Below are positions 9,033 through 18,723 of a stretch of 64,000 nucleotides of DNA, piece after piece. Made by a program: the position numbers and the translations under genes. The stretch covers positions 362,350-426,349 of the forward strand of contig JAAEST010000053.1 of NCBI GenBank assembly GCA_024229115.1, given 5' to 3'. The stretch comes from Oligoflexia bacterium. Its GTDB lineage: Bacteria; Bdellovibrionota; Bacteriovoracia; Bacteriovoracales; Bacteriovoracaceae. The notes under the pieces were generated by a model. That model ran no database searches and was not told where the DNA came from. It saw only the letters and a program-made list of their open reading frames with translations. The number at the start of each line of letters is the position of its first letter. Positions within the stretch are counted from its first letter, which is position 1.

Positions 9033-10607
9033 GTGAAATTAAGAGATCTTTTCATCTTAATTTTATTTACTCTTACTACTACTTCTATTTATGCTGATGC
9101 TCTTTCAGATGCATTTAAAAATTATAGTATCGGTGAATATAGAACTGCTTTAAAAATTCTTGAAACAAAAAGAATTGCTAAAAAAGATAGAGCCGCAAAA
9201 GAATATTTAAAAGGTATTATCAATAATAAACTTCAACAATTTGATAAGGCCATCCCTCATTTTCAAAGAGCGATTAAATATAAATCAAAGGCCAAAGACC
9301 TCTTCTATGAATTTGGACAGGCCCTCTATGCCGCAAACTCTCTTGATGATGCTCGTATCGCTTTCAGAAAAAGTTATCGTCGAGGTTTCAAGAAAGCTTC
9401 TTCACTCTATTACATGGCCCATATCAGCCAATTACTAGAAGAACATAAACAAGCGAAAGATATATTCTCTAGAATCATCAAAGAAGAAAAAGAAGATTTT
9501 AATCTTCTCCAAATTTCTAGATTTCAATTAGCAGAAAGCCTTTTGGCCATGGCCACATCAAAGAAAGAAACAGAGAGACTCGTCGCTGATTATGTCATCC
9601 CACAAATGAATAAGGCCATTGAGGTTGATAAGAAAAGTAGAACGGCTAAGGACATTAAAAGTAGAATTAAAGAGTTACAAAAGCAATATGGTCTTGATCC
9701 AAATATTATGAAAAATGGTAAGAACCTTCCAGAGCAGCGTTGGAGTGTTGGTTTTACTCAAGAAATAGAGTTTGATAACAATATTACGCAATCGACAGAC
9801 CTTCCTACTTCGCAAGCTTCACAAAAAGATAGTTATATTTACAACACAACTGTTAACGGAAGTTACCTCTTTAATCCAAATAATAAGTTTACTGTTAAAC
9901 CAAACTTTAGAATTGCCAATAAAAAGCATAGTGATCGTAACTCTTCGACTGTCTTTAAAAATGACAGCCTTACAATTGACTATGGTGTGGGAAATACTTT
10001 TGAGCATACTCTCTTCAATCGTCAGGCCAATGCTATTTTAGATTTAGATTTTAGTTATATTTCAAGAGATAGAAACTCGATTAAAGAAAAAGAATATTAC
10101 GCAAGATCTTGGACGCTTACTCTTGGTGAAAATTTAAAATTTACAGATTTAGGCAACACTACTTTTAAAATACAATATAAAGACTATAAAGGATATATAG
10201 ATAGTCTAAATAATAAAACAGGTTCATTCTCTATTAGTCATTCTTTCATTACTAATGGAACTAGATTATGGATTCTTTTTTTTCAAAGTGATTTTATTGA
10301 CAATTATAATGACAGAATCTCATCGACAAATAGCTATTTATTTAGAGGTGATTATCTTTGGATAAATATATTAAAAGACCATACTTTAAGCTTTGGTTTA
10401 GCAATTACCCTCCTCGATACAAAAAGAAATTACGCGACTCGTGGAATGGAAAAAACAATTACTCCATCAGTTACATGGACGCGTAATCTAAATAAGTATG
10501 TTTCTACAAATTTAAGTTATGAATATACAAAGAATGATTCTAAAGATGAAGGAAGTTATAAGTATACAAAGCATGTAACATCATTTGATCTATCAGTTTC
10601 ATTTTAA
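9033..10607 (+). CDS. TPR plus outer-membrane beta-barrel protein
   Basis: About 524 residues: a signal peptide, then four or more TPR-like helical repeats (roughly residues 25-215), then a C-terminal half of alternating strands rich in Asn, Thr and aromatic residues that ends in TSFDLSVSF, typical of a last barrel strand. The layout, periplasmic TPRs in front of a barrel, is like that of Slam-type proteins, but I see no specific family signature. An ATG at 9024 is in frame, but the AAGG ribosome site at 9020-9023 touches it; the GTG at 9033 is 9 bases downstream of that site and is the better start. It lies between the FecR and cyclase genes and probably couples them to the outer membrane. 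Confidence 0.75.
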   Translation: MKLRDLFILILFTLTTTSIYADALSDAFKNYSIGEYRTALKILETKRIAKKDRAAKEYLKGIINNKLQQFDKAIPHFQRAIKYKSKAKDLFYEFGQALYAANSLDDARIAFRKSYRRGFKKASSLYYMAHISQLLEEHKQAKDIFSRIIKEEKEDFNLLQISRFQLAESLLAMATSKKETERLVADYVIPQMNKAIEVDKKSRTAKDIKSRIKELQKQYGLDPNIMKNGKNLPEQRWSVGFTQEIEFDNNITQSTDLPTSQASQKDSYIYNTTVNGSYLFNPNNKFTVKPNFRIANKKHSDRNSSTVFKNDSLTIDYGVGNTFEHTLFNRQANAILDLDFSYISRDRNSIKEKEYYARSWTLTLGENLKFTDLGNTTFKIQYKDYKGYIDSLNNKTGSFSISHSFITNGTRLWILFFQSDFIDNYNDRISSTNSYLFRGDYLWINILKDHTLSFGLAITLLDTKRNYATRGMEKTITPSVTWTRNLNKYVSTNLSYEYTKNDSKDEGSYKYTKHVTSFDLSVSF

Positions 10608-10628
10608 GAAACCTAAAAGGTTTAAACT

Positions 10629-12860
10629 ATGATTTCTAAAATTGTTAAGTATCTAGGTCTACTCTCAATAGTTATCTTTTCTACTGTTAGTATCTTCTTT
10701 TCATTACAAGAACGTGAAGGTGTAGGATCTGCCTCAGAAGGAAAGTATGCTTATACTTCATTCTTTGAAGATCGCTTTTATGATATTCGTATGAAGCAAA
10801 CACTTGATGACGACGCCTTCGATAAACGAATTGTTCTTGTGGCCATTGATGATGCCACCATAAATAATGTTGGTAGATGGCCTCTTCCAAGAGATAACTA
10901 CGCAAAGCTCATGAGGAAGCTCAAGACATTTGGTGCTAAGGTCATTGCTTATGACGTTTTCTTTAGTGAAGAGAGCTTAACTTGCCCTGGGATTACTCCT
11001 GATGAAGAAATGGCCCAAGCCATTGTAGATTTTCAAGAAAAGCCAGGTAATAGAGTTATTCTCCCTTACTCTCTTAGTAATTATCCTGAAGATACTTTTG
11101 AAGAGATTCCAGACAATATGTATGACTTTATTATGGATACTAAGCAAGCGGAAGGTCTGAATCTTCAACCGACATTTATGGAGAAAAAAGTTTTTCCTTA
11201 TAAGACATTTCTTAGCTCAAATGCAGCACTTGCTCACATTCAAGCTTCAGCTGATAGAGATGGTATCTTTCGTCACTACCCTCTTGTAGGGAATGTAGAA
11301 GAGCTCTACTTTCCATCTTTCGCACTAATGACATATCAACTTTATACAGGTGATGGTACAAGGCTTGATCTTTCAAGTATTACAGAAAGTTCTCTTAAAC
11401 TTCAAACTGGTAAACTTTATTTAAATTATAAAGGTGAATCAAAACTTAGATGGTTTGGTAATGAGTTGGCCTTCCCAAAAGTTAGCTTCTGGGATGTCAT
11501 GACGGCTCCAGATACTGATAGTAAAATGAAGCAAGTCTTTGATGGAAATATTGTTTTCATTGGTTCTACTGCTTATGGTGCTCACGATCTAAGACACACT
11601 CCAGTTGATGCACAGATGCCTGGAGTTTATATGCACATGAATATGGTAAAGATGCTCCTCGATGGAAAATTCTTTATCGATACTTATAAATCAACTTTTG
11701 CTTCTTGGATAATGCTTGCTGCCGGAACTCTGATCATGCTCATTGTTCAATTCTTTGGGCATGCTCTAGCTGACTTAATTGCAGTTGTTGTTCTCTCTGT
11801 CGGTGGTTATGTACTTGATACCTATTACCTACTCCCTCAGGGTTATGAGATTAAGTTATTTTTCTGTCTCTTTAGTGTGATAGCTTGTTATTCCTGGAAC
11901 ACCTTTCTTCATTTCTATTTGGCCAATAAAGACAAGGCCTTCTTAAAGCAAGCATTTGGAAACTATATTTCTCCAGAACTTATTGATGAAATGTATTCTT
12001 CAGGTGAACCTCCAAAACTAGGGGGAGACTCTGGTGTAAGAACGGCCTACTTTACAGATATTCAATCCTTCTCTACTTTCTCTGAACAGCTCTCTGCTAC
12101 TCAGCTAGTTGAGCTTCTCAATGAATACCTCACGGCCATGACAGATATTCTCCTTGAATATAAGGGAACACTTGATAAGTATGAAGGTGATGCTATTATC
12201 GCTTTCTTCGGTGCACCTATGCCACTTGAAGACCACGCTCGACGATCTTGCATGGTTGCTCATGAGATGCAGGAGAAACTATTAGTTCTTAGAGAAAAGT
12301 GGGTTTCAGAAGGCGATAAATGGCCTCAAATTGTTCATGATATGAGAATGAGAATCGGTATTAACTCTGGTGAGATTGTAACCGGAAATATGGGTTCTGC
12401 TTCGAGAATGAACTATACGATGATGGGTGACTCTGTGAACCTCGCTGCTCGTTTAGAAGAATCGGCCAAGCAATATGGTATCTTTACTCATGTTTCCAAA
12501 GAAACAATGGAGCTTGCCGGAGATGAATTTGTCTGGCGTGAATTAGATACTGTTAGAGTTGTTGGTAAATCAGTTCCAGTTCAGTCTTTTGAATTAATTG
12601 GACTCAAAGAAACATGTGAAGATTATCTCTTTGATTTAGCGAATAAATTCGCTCTAGGTATTAAAAATTACAAAGAGCAAAAGTTTGAAGCTGCTTTAAG
12701 CATTTTTAAAGATACACTTGAACTTGAGTATCGACGTTTTCCAGAGCTAAAAGGTGTGAAAACAAATCCTTCTGAAGTTTATATTAAAAGATGTGAAGAC
12801 TTTCTTGAGCTTCCACCTCCACCAGATTGGGATGGAGTAACAACTCTTACTTCAAAGTAG
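10629..12860 (+). CDS. CHASE2-domain class III adenylate cyclase
   Basis: A 743-residue inner-membrane cyclase. One N-terminal membrane helix (about 7-25) is followed by a periplasmic CHASE2 domain (about 40-350), a cluster of three membrane helices (about 357-430) and a cytosolic class III cyclase domain (about 465-660). The catalytic residues are present: metal-binding Asp477 (YFTDIQSFS) and Asp521 (KYEGDAII), adenine-specifying Lys517 and Asp601 (GDSVN), Asn604 and transition-state Arg608. The Lys/Asp pair predicts ATP as substrate, so the product should be cAMP. The C-terminal 80 residues are helical and may be TPR-like. It is the third gene of the FecR/TPR-barrel unit. Its 3' end overlaps the opposing S9 peptidase gene by 14 bases. 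Confidence 0.93.
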   Translation: MISKIVKYLGLLSIVIFSTVSIFFSLQEREGVGSASEGKYAYTSFFEDRFYDIRMKQTLDDDAFDKRIVLVAIDDATINNVGRWPLPRDNYAKLMRKLKTFGAKVIAYDVFFSEESLTCPGITPDEEMAQAIVDFQEKPGNRVILPYSLSNYPEDTFEEIPDNMYDFIMDTKQAEGLNLQPTFMEKKVFPYKTFLSSNAALAHIQASADRDGIFRHYPLVGNVEELYFPSFALMTYQLYTGDGTRLDLSSITESSLKLQTGKLYLNYKGESKLRWFGNELAFPKVSFWDVMTAPDTDSKMKQVFDGNIVFIGSTAYGAHDLRHTPVDAQMPGVYMHMNMVKMLLDGKFFIDTYKSTFASWIMLAAGTLIMLIVQFFGHALADLIAVVVLSVGGYVLDTYYLLPQGYEIKLFFCLFSVIACYSWNTFLHFYLANKDKAFLKQAFGNYISPELIDEMYSSGEPPKLGGDSGVRTAYFTDIQSFSTFSEQLSATQLVELLNEYLTAMTDILLEYKGTLDKYEGDAIIAFFGAPMPLEDHARRSCMVAHEMQEKLLVLREKWVSEGDKWPQIVHDMRMRIGINSGEIVTGNMGSASRMNYTMMGDSVNLAARLEESAKQYGIFTHVSKETMELAGDEFVWRELDTVRVVGKSVPVQSFELIGLKETCEDYLFDLANKFALGIKNYKEQKFEAALSIFKDTLELEYRRFPELKGVKTNPSEVYIKRCEDFLELPPPPDWDGVTTLTSK

Positions 12861-14670
12861 AGTTAATAAAGTTAATGAGCTGTTCGTAGTCATTGTAGTT
12901 ATCTTGATAGTCTACATAACTATGACCAGCTCCTTCTACAATATTCGTCGACAATAAATGATCCTTACCATTTTCTTTTGCAAGCTCGATAAAGTCCGTT
13001 ATTGAACCAATATTAACCCTTGAATCGTTAGAACCGTGACTAATATAAACTGGTGAGTTTAATTCTTTTAAATGTGAATTTGGACTTCTGTCTCTATATT
13101 TGTCTCTATGTGTTTCAATCTCACCGAGCATAAAGACTAACCAATCAGGAATATTAGAAGTGTCATAGAAATGTTCAAGCGAAGCAAACCCACACCAACA
13201 AAGACCAAAGCCCCATGGATACTTAGAGCCTTTGATTCCAGCAAAACCTTCAGGCATCGTTAGTGCTCTTAAGACAGCATAGCCTCCATGGCTTCCACCT
13301 GTAACACCAATCTGAGAAGGTTTAAGATCAAATCTTTCCTCTAAGTATTTTGCTCCCCATGCAAGATCGATAATTTCTTTACCTCCAAGATCACCTTTAA
13401 TAAGGTCTCTCCATTCTTTTCCAAATTGATCACTTCCCCTTACCCCAGGAGATAAGTGAATAAGTCCTAATTCAGAAAAGAGTTGGTTCTTTACAGCGTA
13501 GCGATTACTTCCACCATAGAATGAAGTAATGACGGCACCTTTAATTTCCCCTTTAGGAATTGTAATAAAGCCAGGGACTTTCTTACCATCAAATGTTTCA
13601 TACTCACAAAACTCATAAGTATTATTAACAAGTGCCGGTTTTTCACCAAGATAGTATTGAATGCGACGAATTTCTTCGAGCTCATCATTAAATTCTACGA
13701 TTTCATAAGGATTAGAGAGATTACTCTCTACCAACCATAATGAGTTATATTGTGAATGTAATCCTAATTTATTTTTGAAGACTTTTGAGTTTAGCTTTTC
13801 AAAGTTGCCATCAGCAATATTATAGAGACTAACTGTCGATTGATCTTTGCGAATATCGTACTCAACGATAGATAAGGTTTTTTCATCATAGGAAAGACCA
13901 ATACCATTATTCTCTTCTTTCATTTGAGTTAATTGCTTTGATTCTCCCGACTTTAAATCCAATCGATAAATATTCTCAAAACCATCAATATCACTGACAT
14001 AAACAAAGGTATCTTTAAATGAACTTCCCTTAAAGTATGGGAAAGAACATTCTCTTTCTTTAGGAAGAAGTAGCCTTCCCTCTTTAGTCTCAAGATCAAA
14101 TTCCATGAAATTCATATTTGATCTCTTGCTCTTATAATCGACTAAGAAATAAATTTTCTTCTGATCTTTACTAAAGGCCACTCTCCCCCAAGTAATTTTA
14201 TAATCAGACTCTGAATCATCCCAGAGAATCGTGTCTTCTCCATCAGGAAATTCTCTCATCTTCAACTTGTGACGATAAACCCCGTCAGTGTATTCATAAC
14301 GATCACTATAAACCATCGTCTTTCTATCAGGAGAAAAGCCACAGAGGGCCACATAATTTGAATCAGTAATTTTTCGAGATGAACGTGAATTCAAATCAAT
14401 GATATAGGCATTGATTCTTTCTTTATTGTCGTCATCTCCAAAATAAAGGAGTTCATTTCTTTCGGGAAAAAACTTATAGGGCCAAAAACTACATTTAGAA
14501 AAGTCGAGATCACAGCCAATAATGGCATCTTCAAGTTCATCGCTTCTCTCTAAATCTAGCATACGAAGAATACTCTTTCCTTCAGAAGATTTTAAAAAGA
14601 AAAGAGTAATATCATCCTCACCCATAAAACTATTAAGGTAAGGAAAACTTTTTAAGTATTTTTCAATCAT
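12847..14670 (-). CDS. S9 family prolyl oligopeptidase-like peptidase
   Basis: A 607-residue serine peptidase with an N-terminal beta-propeller (about 1-340, WD40/TolB-like blades such as FSPDRKTMVYS and FSKDQKKIYF) and a C-terminal alpha/beta-hydrolase domain (about 350-607). The catalytic triad is visible: Ser in GGSHGGYA, Asp in HGSNDSRV and His in GAGHSYVD. There is no signal peptide, so it should act in the cytosol on short peptides. It starts 10 bases after the E1 dehydrogenase stop, so the two are probably cotranscribed. Exact substrate class (prolyl oligopeptidase or acylaminoacyl peptidase) cannot be told from motifs. Confidence 0.92.
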   Translation of the reverse strand: MIEKYLKSFPYLNSFMGEDDITLFFLKSSEGKSILRMLDLERSDELEDAIIGCDLDFSKCSFWPYKFFPERNELLYFGDDDNKERINAYIIDLNSRSSRKITDSNYVALCGFSPDRKTMVYSDRYEYTDGVYRHKLKMREFPDGEDTILWDDSESDYKITWGRVAFSKDQKKIYFLVDYKSKRSNMNFMEFDLETKEGRLLLPKERECSFPYFKGSSFKDTFVYVSDIDGFENIYRLDLKSGESKQLTQMKEENNGIGLSYDEKTLSIVEYDIRKDQSTVSLYNIADGNFEKLNSKVFKNKLGLHSQYNSLWLVESNLSNPYEIVEFNDELEEIRRIQYYLGEKPALVNNTYEFCEYETFDGKKVPGFITIPKGEIKGAVITSFYGGSNRYAVKNQLFSELGLIHLSPGVRGSDQFGKEWRDLIKGDLGGKEIIDLAWGAKYLEERFDLKPSQIGVTGGSHGGYAVLRALTMPEGFAGIKGSKYPWGFGLCWCGFASLEHFYDTSNIPDWLVFMLGEIETHRDKYRDRSPNSHLKELNSPVYISHGSNDSRVNIGSITDFIELAKENGKDHLLSTNIVEGAGHSYVDYQDNYNDYEQLINFINSTLK

Positions 14671-14680
14671 TGCCGACTTC

Positions 14681-16741
14681 TTAGTATTCTAAAAGATCTT
14701 TCATGCCTTGATAGACTTTATCGGCATTTGGAAGAACTGCTTTTTCTAGAATTCTATTAAATCCAACAGGCGTATTCTCTGAACCAACTCTTCTTACAGG
14801 AGCATCAAGAGATTCGAATGCTTTCTCATTGATAAGGGCAACAAGCTCTCCACCAAATCCAGCAAATACTTTATCTTCATGAACAACAAGACATCTATTA
14901 GTCTTATTAACTGATTTTAAAATTCCCTCTTCGTCGAGTGGCTTAATTGATCTTAGGTCAACAACTTCAACAGACTTACCAAGATCAGCTGCAATCTTCT
15001 CAGCTGCTTCTAAACAATGATGAACAGTATTTCCGTAAGTAAGTACAGTTAGGTCTGTTCCTTCTCTTCTTACACGACATTTTCCAAATGGAACTTCAAA
15101 ATCCTCTGGAACTTTCGCCATGGCCTGTTTCGCATTATAAAGAGCTTTTGGTTCAAGAAAAACTGAAAGACCTTTTGATCTCATACAAGTTCTTAAAAGC
15201 CCGGCAGCATCATCAGCGAATGCTGGAACAACAATTCTACAACCAGGTAGTGGAGCTAGTGAAGACTCAATATTTTGTGAGTGATAAAGTCCCCCACCGA
15301 TATAACCACCAGAAGCTAATCTAACTGTTAGGTTTGGAGCGAAAGCACCATTTGATCTCCAGTAGTCATGAGTACATTCTACAAATTGTTCCATGGCTGG
15401 CCAGAAGTAGTCAGCAAATTCAGCTCCTTCAACAACAACGTGAGCATCTTCTTTAAAACGAGAAAATCCGTTGGCTGTTCCTAGAATATAATCTTCAGCA
15501 ATTGGTGCTGAGTGAACACGATCATAACCGAATTCGATTTGCATACCTTTTGAAACATTGAAGATACCACCCTTGTCTTTGTTGGCCATATCTTGTCCCC
15601 AAATAAAAGTATCTGGGTTATGTCTGAATTCTGCTTTTAGTGTTCCATTAAGAGCGTCGATGAACTTCATTTCTTCTTGAATTCCCTCTGCGTCTCCCGA
15701 AGGAAGCCCTTCAGGGTACTTCGTCGAAACATATGGTTTTGCATCAACAAAGTCATAAATTGACTCAGGTGATGGATTCGGTGCTTTCATTGAAGCTTTG
15801 TGAGCATCAAGAAGTTCTTTTTGAGCTTGCTCATCAATGGCGTCTAATTCTTTCTTTGTGAAAATCTTTGCATCTAGAAGCTGCTTTCTAAACGCTGGTA
15901 ATGGATCTTGTGCCGCGGCTTCAGCTCTTTCCGCCTCGTCTCTATAAAGCTCGTGCTTATCTGAGTTTGAGTGAGAATGCATTCTTACACACATGGCATG
16001 AACGATTACTGGCTCTTCTTTTTCAAGAGCGTGTGCTCTTGCTTCAGCCATGGCATTCATTGAATCAAAGATATCTTTTCCATCACAGTGAATGATTCTT
16101 AAGTTTTTAAATCCTGAGAAGTTATCGGCAACCATCTCATTAGCAGTTTGTTCCCACTTAGGAACAGAAATTCCGTAACCGTTATCTTGGAAAACAAAGA
16201 TAACTGGAAGTTTCTTATTAGAAGCTCCGTTAATCGCTTCATAACAGTAACCTTCTGAAACAGAAGACTCACCTTGAGATGAAATCGCAACACCTTCGTG
16301 CTTGTAATATTTCATGGCCTTGGCTACACCAACTGCGTGAAGAGTATGGTTACCAGTACAAGAAGAAACGTTATGAATATTCCACTCTGGCTTTGCAAAG
16401 TGATTCGACATGTGACGTCCACCAGAAGCAAGGTCAGTTGCTTTTGAGATCCCGTTTAGGATTAGCTCTTCTGGACTAAGGCCAGCAGAAAGACAAGTAA
16501 GCATGTCACGGTAGTATGGAAAGAGATGATCTTTTCCAAGTTCAAATACTTGTCCAATAGCTAATTGAATTCCATCATGTCCTGCGTATGGAGCATGGTA
16601 AGACCAACCGATGGCTTGTTTTAGATAATTAGGAGCACGATCATCAATTTTTCTTCCCAGAGAAAGAAGTGAGTACCACTGTTTTAGTGTCTCTTTATCC
16701 GTGTTCTTAATAGTATATCTTTTAGCAACTTTCATAAGCAT
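14681..16741 (-). CDS. Fused 2-oxoacid dehydrogenase E1 (alpha plus beta)
   Basis: A 686-residue thiamine-diphosphate enzyme in which E1 alpha (about 1-330) and E1 beta (about 360-686) are fused. It is closest in layout to branched-chain 2-oxoacid or pyruvate dehydrogenase E1, which decarboxylates the 2-oxoacid and acylates lipoyl-E2. The ThDP region reads QGESSVSEG then QDNGYGIS; the usual GDG appears as GES, a variation worth noting. The beta part has APIAEDYILGTANG and a transketolase C-terminal domain. An in-frame ATG at 16777 exists, but GAGGT lies 4 bases before the ATG at 16741, which is chosen. No E2 or E3 gene is nearby. It heads an operon with the S9 peptidase. Confidence 0.9.
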   Translation of the reverse strand: MLMKVAKRYTIKNTDKETLKQWYSLLSLGRKIDDRAPNYLKQAIGWSYHAPYAGHDGIQLAIGQVFELGKDHLFPYYRDMLTCLSAGLSPEELILNGISKATDLASGGRHMSNHFAKPEWNIHNVSSCTGNHTLHAVGVAKAMKYYKHEGVAISSQGESSVSEGYCYEAINGASNKKLPVIFVFQDNGYGISVPKWEQTANEMVADNFSGFKNLRIIHCDGKDIFDSMNAMAEARAHALEKEEPVIVHAMCVRMHSHSNSDKHELYRDEAERAEAAAQDPLPAFRKQLLDAKIFTKKELDAIDEQAQKELLDAHKASMKAPNPSPESIYDFVDAKPYVSTKYPEGLPSGDAEGIQEEMKFIDALNGTLKAEFRHNPDTFIWGQDMANKDKGGIFNVSKGMQIEFGYDRVHSAPIAEDYILGTANGFSRFKEDAHVVVEGAEFADYFWPAMEQFVECTHDYWRSNGAFAPNLTVRLASGGYIGGGLYHSQNIESSLAPLPGCRIVVPAFADDAAGLLRTCMRSKGLSVFLEPKALYNAKQAMAKVPEDFEVPFGKCRVRREGTDLTVLTYGNTVHHCLEAAEKIAADLGKSVEVVDLRSIKPLDEEGILKSVNKTNRCLVVHEDKVFAGFGGELVALINEKAFESLDAPVRRVGSENTPVGFNRILEKAVLPNADKVYQGMKDLLEY

Positions 16742-16915
16742 ATCTACCTCGTGCATCTTAAATATTTGAAGACTCACAAACTATAAATTTATTTACAAAA
16801 GTGCAATATTTTCCAACAAAATTCTAGTGTTAACGCATTGCTCTTGCCATGTGGCGATATGCATTCCTGAGATAGCTCATGTATAAAGTTGGCAAACAAA
16901 TTTTACGGAGGAAAC

Positions 16916-17941
16916 ATGCCAGTAGCTAATTACGAACAGTACTGCCAAATGCTTGATAAAGCGGCCAAAGGTGGATACGCATTCCCAGCAATCAATGTCA
17001 CATCAACTTCAACGGCCAATGCTGCGATTAAGGCCTTTGCCGATATGAAGACTGATGGAATTATCCAAGTTTCTACTGGTGGTGGAAAGTTCGCTAGTGG
17101 TCAGGGTGTAAATGATATGGCCATCGGAGCTATCTCAATTGCTCAGCACGTTCACCTCGTTGCTGAAAAATATGATATCTGTATCGCTCTTCATACGGAT
17201 CACTGTCATCCAGAGCATGTTGATTCTTTTATGATTCCTCTTATTGAAGAAACGGAAAAGAGAAGAGCCGCAGGTCTTCCAAATCTTTTCAACTCACATA
17301 TGTTTGATGGATCAGTTCTTCCATTAGATGAGAATATTAAGATCTCAAAAGAACTTCTTGAAAGATGTGCAAAGAACGAAATCATTCTTGAAGTTGAGAC
17401 TGGTGTTGTTGGTGGTGAGGAAGATGGAGTGAATAATGAAGATACTCCAGCTGATAAACTCTATACTACTCCAGAAGAAATGGTAAAAATGGCGAAGGAA
17501 CTTCTTCCAATTGGTCGCTTCATGTATGCCGCTACTTTTGGGAATGTTCACGGTGTTTATAAGCCAGGAAATGTTAAGCTACGTCCTGAAATTCTTAAGC
17601 AAGGACAAGAAGCTGTAGAAAAAGAACTAGGAAAAGACGCTCGTCACTGGTTAGTTTTCCACGGTGGTTCAGGCTCAGAACTTTCTGAAATTCATGAAAC
17701 TTTAGAGTACGGTGTTGTAAAGATGAATGTTGATACTGACACTCAATACGCTTACACCAGACCTGTTGTTGATCATATCATGAAAAACTACGACGCTGTT
17801 CTTAAGATTGAAGGTGAAGTTGGAAATAAGAAATTCTATGACCCAAGATCATGGTCAAAAGCTGCTGAAAACAGCATGACTGACAGAATTATCCAGTCGA
17901 TTAAAGACCTTAAATCAGAAGGCAAATCAATTTTATTATAA
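16916..17941 (+). CDS. fba: Class II fructose-bisphosphate aldolase
   Basis: A zinc-dependent aldolase of about 341 residues that splits fructose 1,6-bisphosphate into two triose phosphates in glycolysis and gluconeogenesis. Class IIA features are clear: LHTDHCHPEH with the zinc-region His and the catalytic Asp, EVETGVVGGEEDGV, FGNVHGVYKPGNVKL and FHGGSGS (His ligands and phosphate-binding loop), and MNVDTDTQYA. The frame is open from 16889, but GGAGG lies 5 bases before the ATG at 16916 and that start gives the normal N-terminus. It is monocistronic, diverges from the E1 gene and is followed by a hairpin terminator. Confidence 0.95.
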   Translation: MPVANYEQYCQMLDKAAKGGYAFPAINVTSTSTANAAIKAFADMKTDGIIQVSTGGGKFASGQGVNDMAIGAISIAQHVHLVAEKYDICIALHTDHCHPEHVDSFMIPLIEETEKRRAAGLPNLFNSHMFDGSVLPLDENIKISKELLERCAKNEIILEVETGVVGGEEDGVNNEDTPADKLYTTPEEMVKMAKELLPIGRFMYAATFGNVHGVYKPGNVKLRPEILKQGQEAVEKELGKDARHWLVFHGGSGSELSEIHETLEYGVVKMNVDTDTQYAYTRPVVDHIMKNYDAVLKIEGEVGNKKFYDPRSWSKAAENSMTDRIIQSIKDLKSEGKSILL

Positions 17942-17958
17942 TATCTATCTGAAATTAC

Positions 17959-17986
17959 GTAGTGCCTCTTCAGGGGCACTACTTTT
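17959..17986 (+). terminator. Rho-independent terminator
   Basis: Stem GTAGTGCC (17959-17966) with GGCACTAC (17975-17982), extended inward by a T-G and a C-G pair, with a TTCA loop, followed by TTTT. It ends the aldolase transcript 18 bases after the stop. Confidence 0.8.
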
Positions 17987-18077
17987 ATGCATTGATCTTG
18001 ACCTATGACAATGCACAAAATAGTCATTCGATCTAAAACCTCCTCAGACAAAACAGTAACAATTCTTAGGAGGAATT

Positions 18078-18635
18078 ATGAAAAATATGACTATTGTTCT
18101 TACAGCGATTATCGCACTTTTTACTTTCACTCAATCAGCTAATGCTGCTTATGGTGGTGTTGTTAAATCACGTGGAGCTAAGATCTTCGCAGAATGTATT
18201 CAATATGATGATAAGGTTTGTGTTGAATTTGAAATCCATAGACAAGGTAAAGATGCTGATAATAGTTATGTTATCAATACAATCAAGCTTGTAGATACAA
18301 GCGACCTTTCAGACGAAGCTCGTAAAGAAGCTAATGACAGATTGAAAGAAACATATCAAATGGTTGGTGTTATTGGGATGATGCCAGGATTTGGATTAAT
18401 GTGGGCCGGTAATGGTTTAGGACTTCCTCTTATGATTGCTGGAGGAGCTGTTGATATTGTTAAAGCACCAATCGTTTTCGTTGGTTACCTAGGTCATAAG
18501 ATTCTTGATCTTGGTGGAAAGAGAAGAATTAAGAAGCTTATCAAGTTCATGTTCAACGAGAAAGAAGCTGGTGAAACAAAGAGAACGAGAAATAGATACT
18601 TTACATCAATCGAAGATGCTATGTGGTCGATCTAA
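18078..18635 (+). CDS. Exported membrane-associated protein of unknown function
   Basis: A 185-residue protein with a signal peptide (cleavage near ANAA, residue 23). The middle (about residues 95-150) has two Gly-rich hydrophobic stretches, around MPGFGLMWAGNGLG and APIVFVGYLGHKILDL, that could form a membrane hairpin; the C-terminus is basic. Two cysteines near residues 39 and 46 could pair. No family is recognised. The ribosome site (TTAGGAGGAATT) is among the strongest in the window, which suggests high translation. It is flanked by terminators on both sides and so is monocistronic. Confidence 0.72.
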   Translation: MKNMTIVLTAIIALFTFTQSANAAYGGVVKSRGAKIFAECIQYDDKVCVEFEIHRQGKDADNSYVINTIKLVDTSDLSDEARKEANDRLKETYQMVGVIGMMPGFGLMWAGNGLGLPLMIAGGAVDIVKAPIVFVGYLGHKILDLGGKRRIKKLIKFMFNEKEAGETKRTRNRYFTSIEDAMWSI

Positions 18636-18646
18636 TCGGCAATTTT

Positions 18647-18670
18647 GGCCTACTCACTCGAGTAGGCCTT
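18647..18670 (+). terminator. Hairpin terminator
   Basis: Perfect 9-base stem GGCCTACTC (18647-18655) and GAGTAGGCC (18660-18668) with an ACTC loop. The T-run after it is short, but four T residues precede it. It separates the exported protein gene from the JAMM-like gene. Confidence 0.7.
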
Positions 18671-18723
18671 CCCTAATTGAATCTCCTTTCTAGACTACCG
18701 ATCAGACTAAAAAGGAGAACAGG

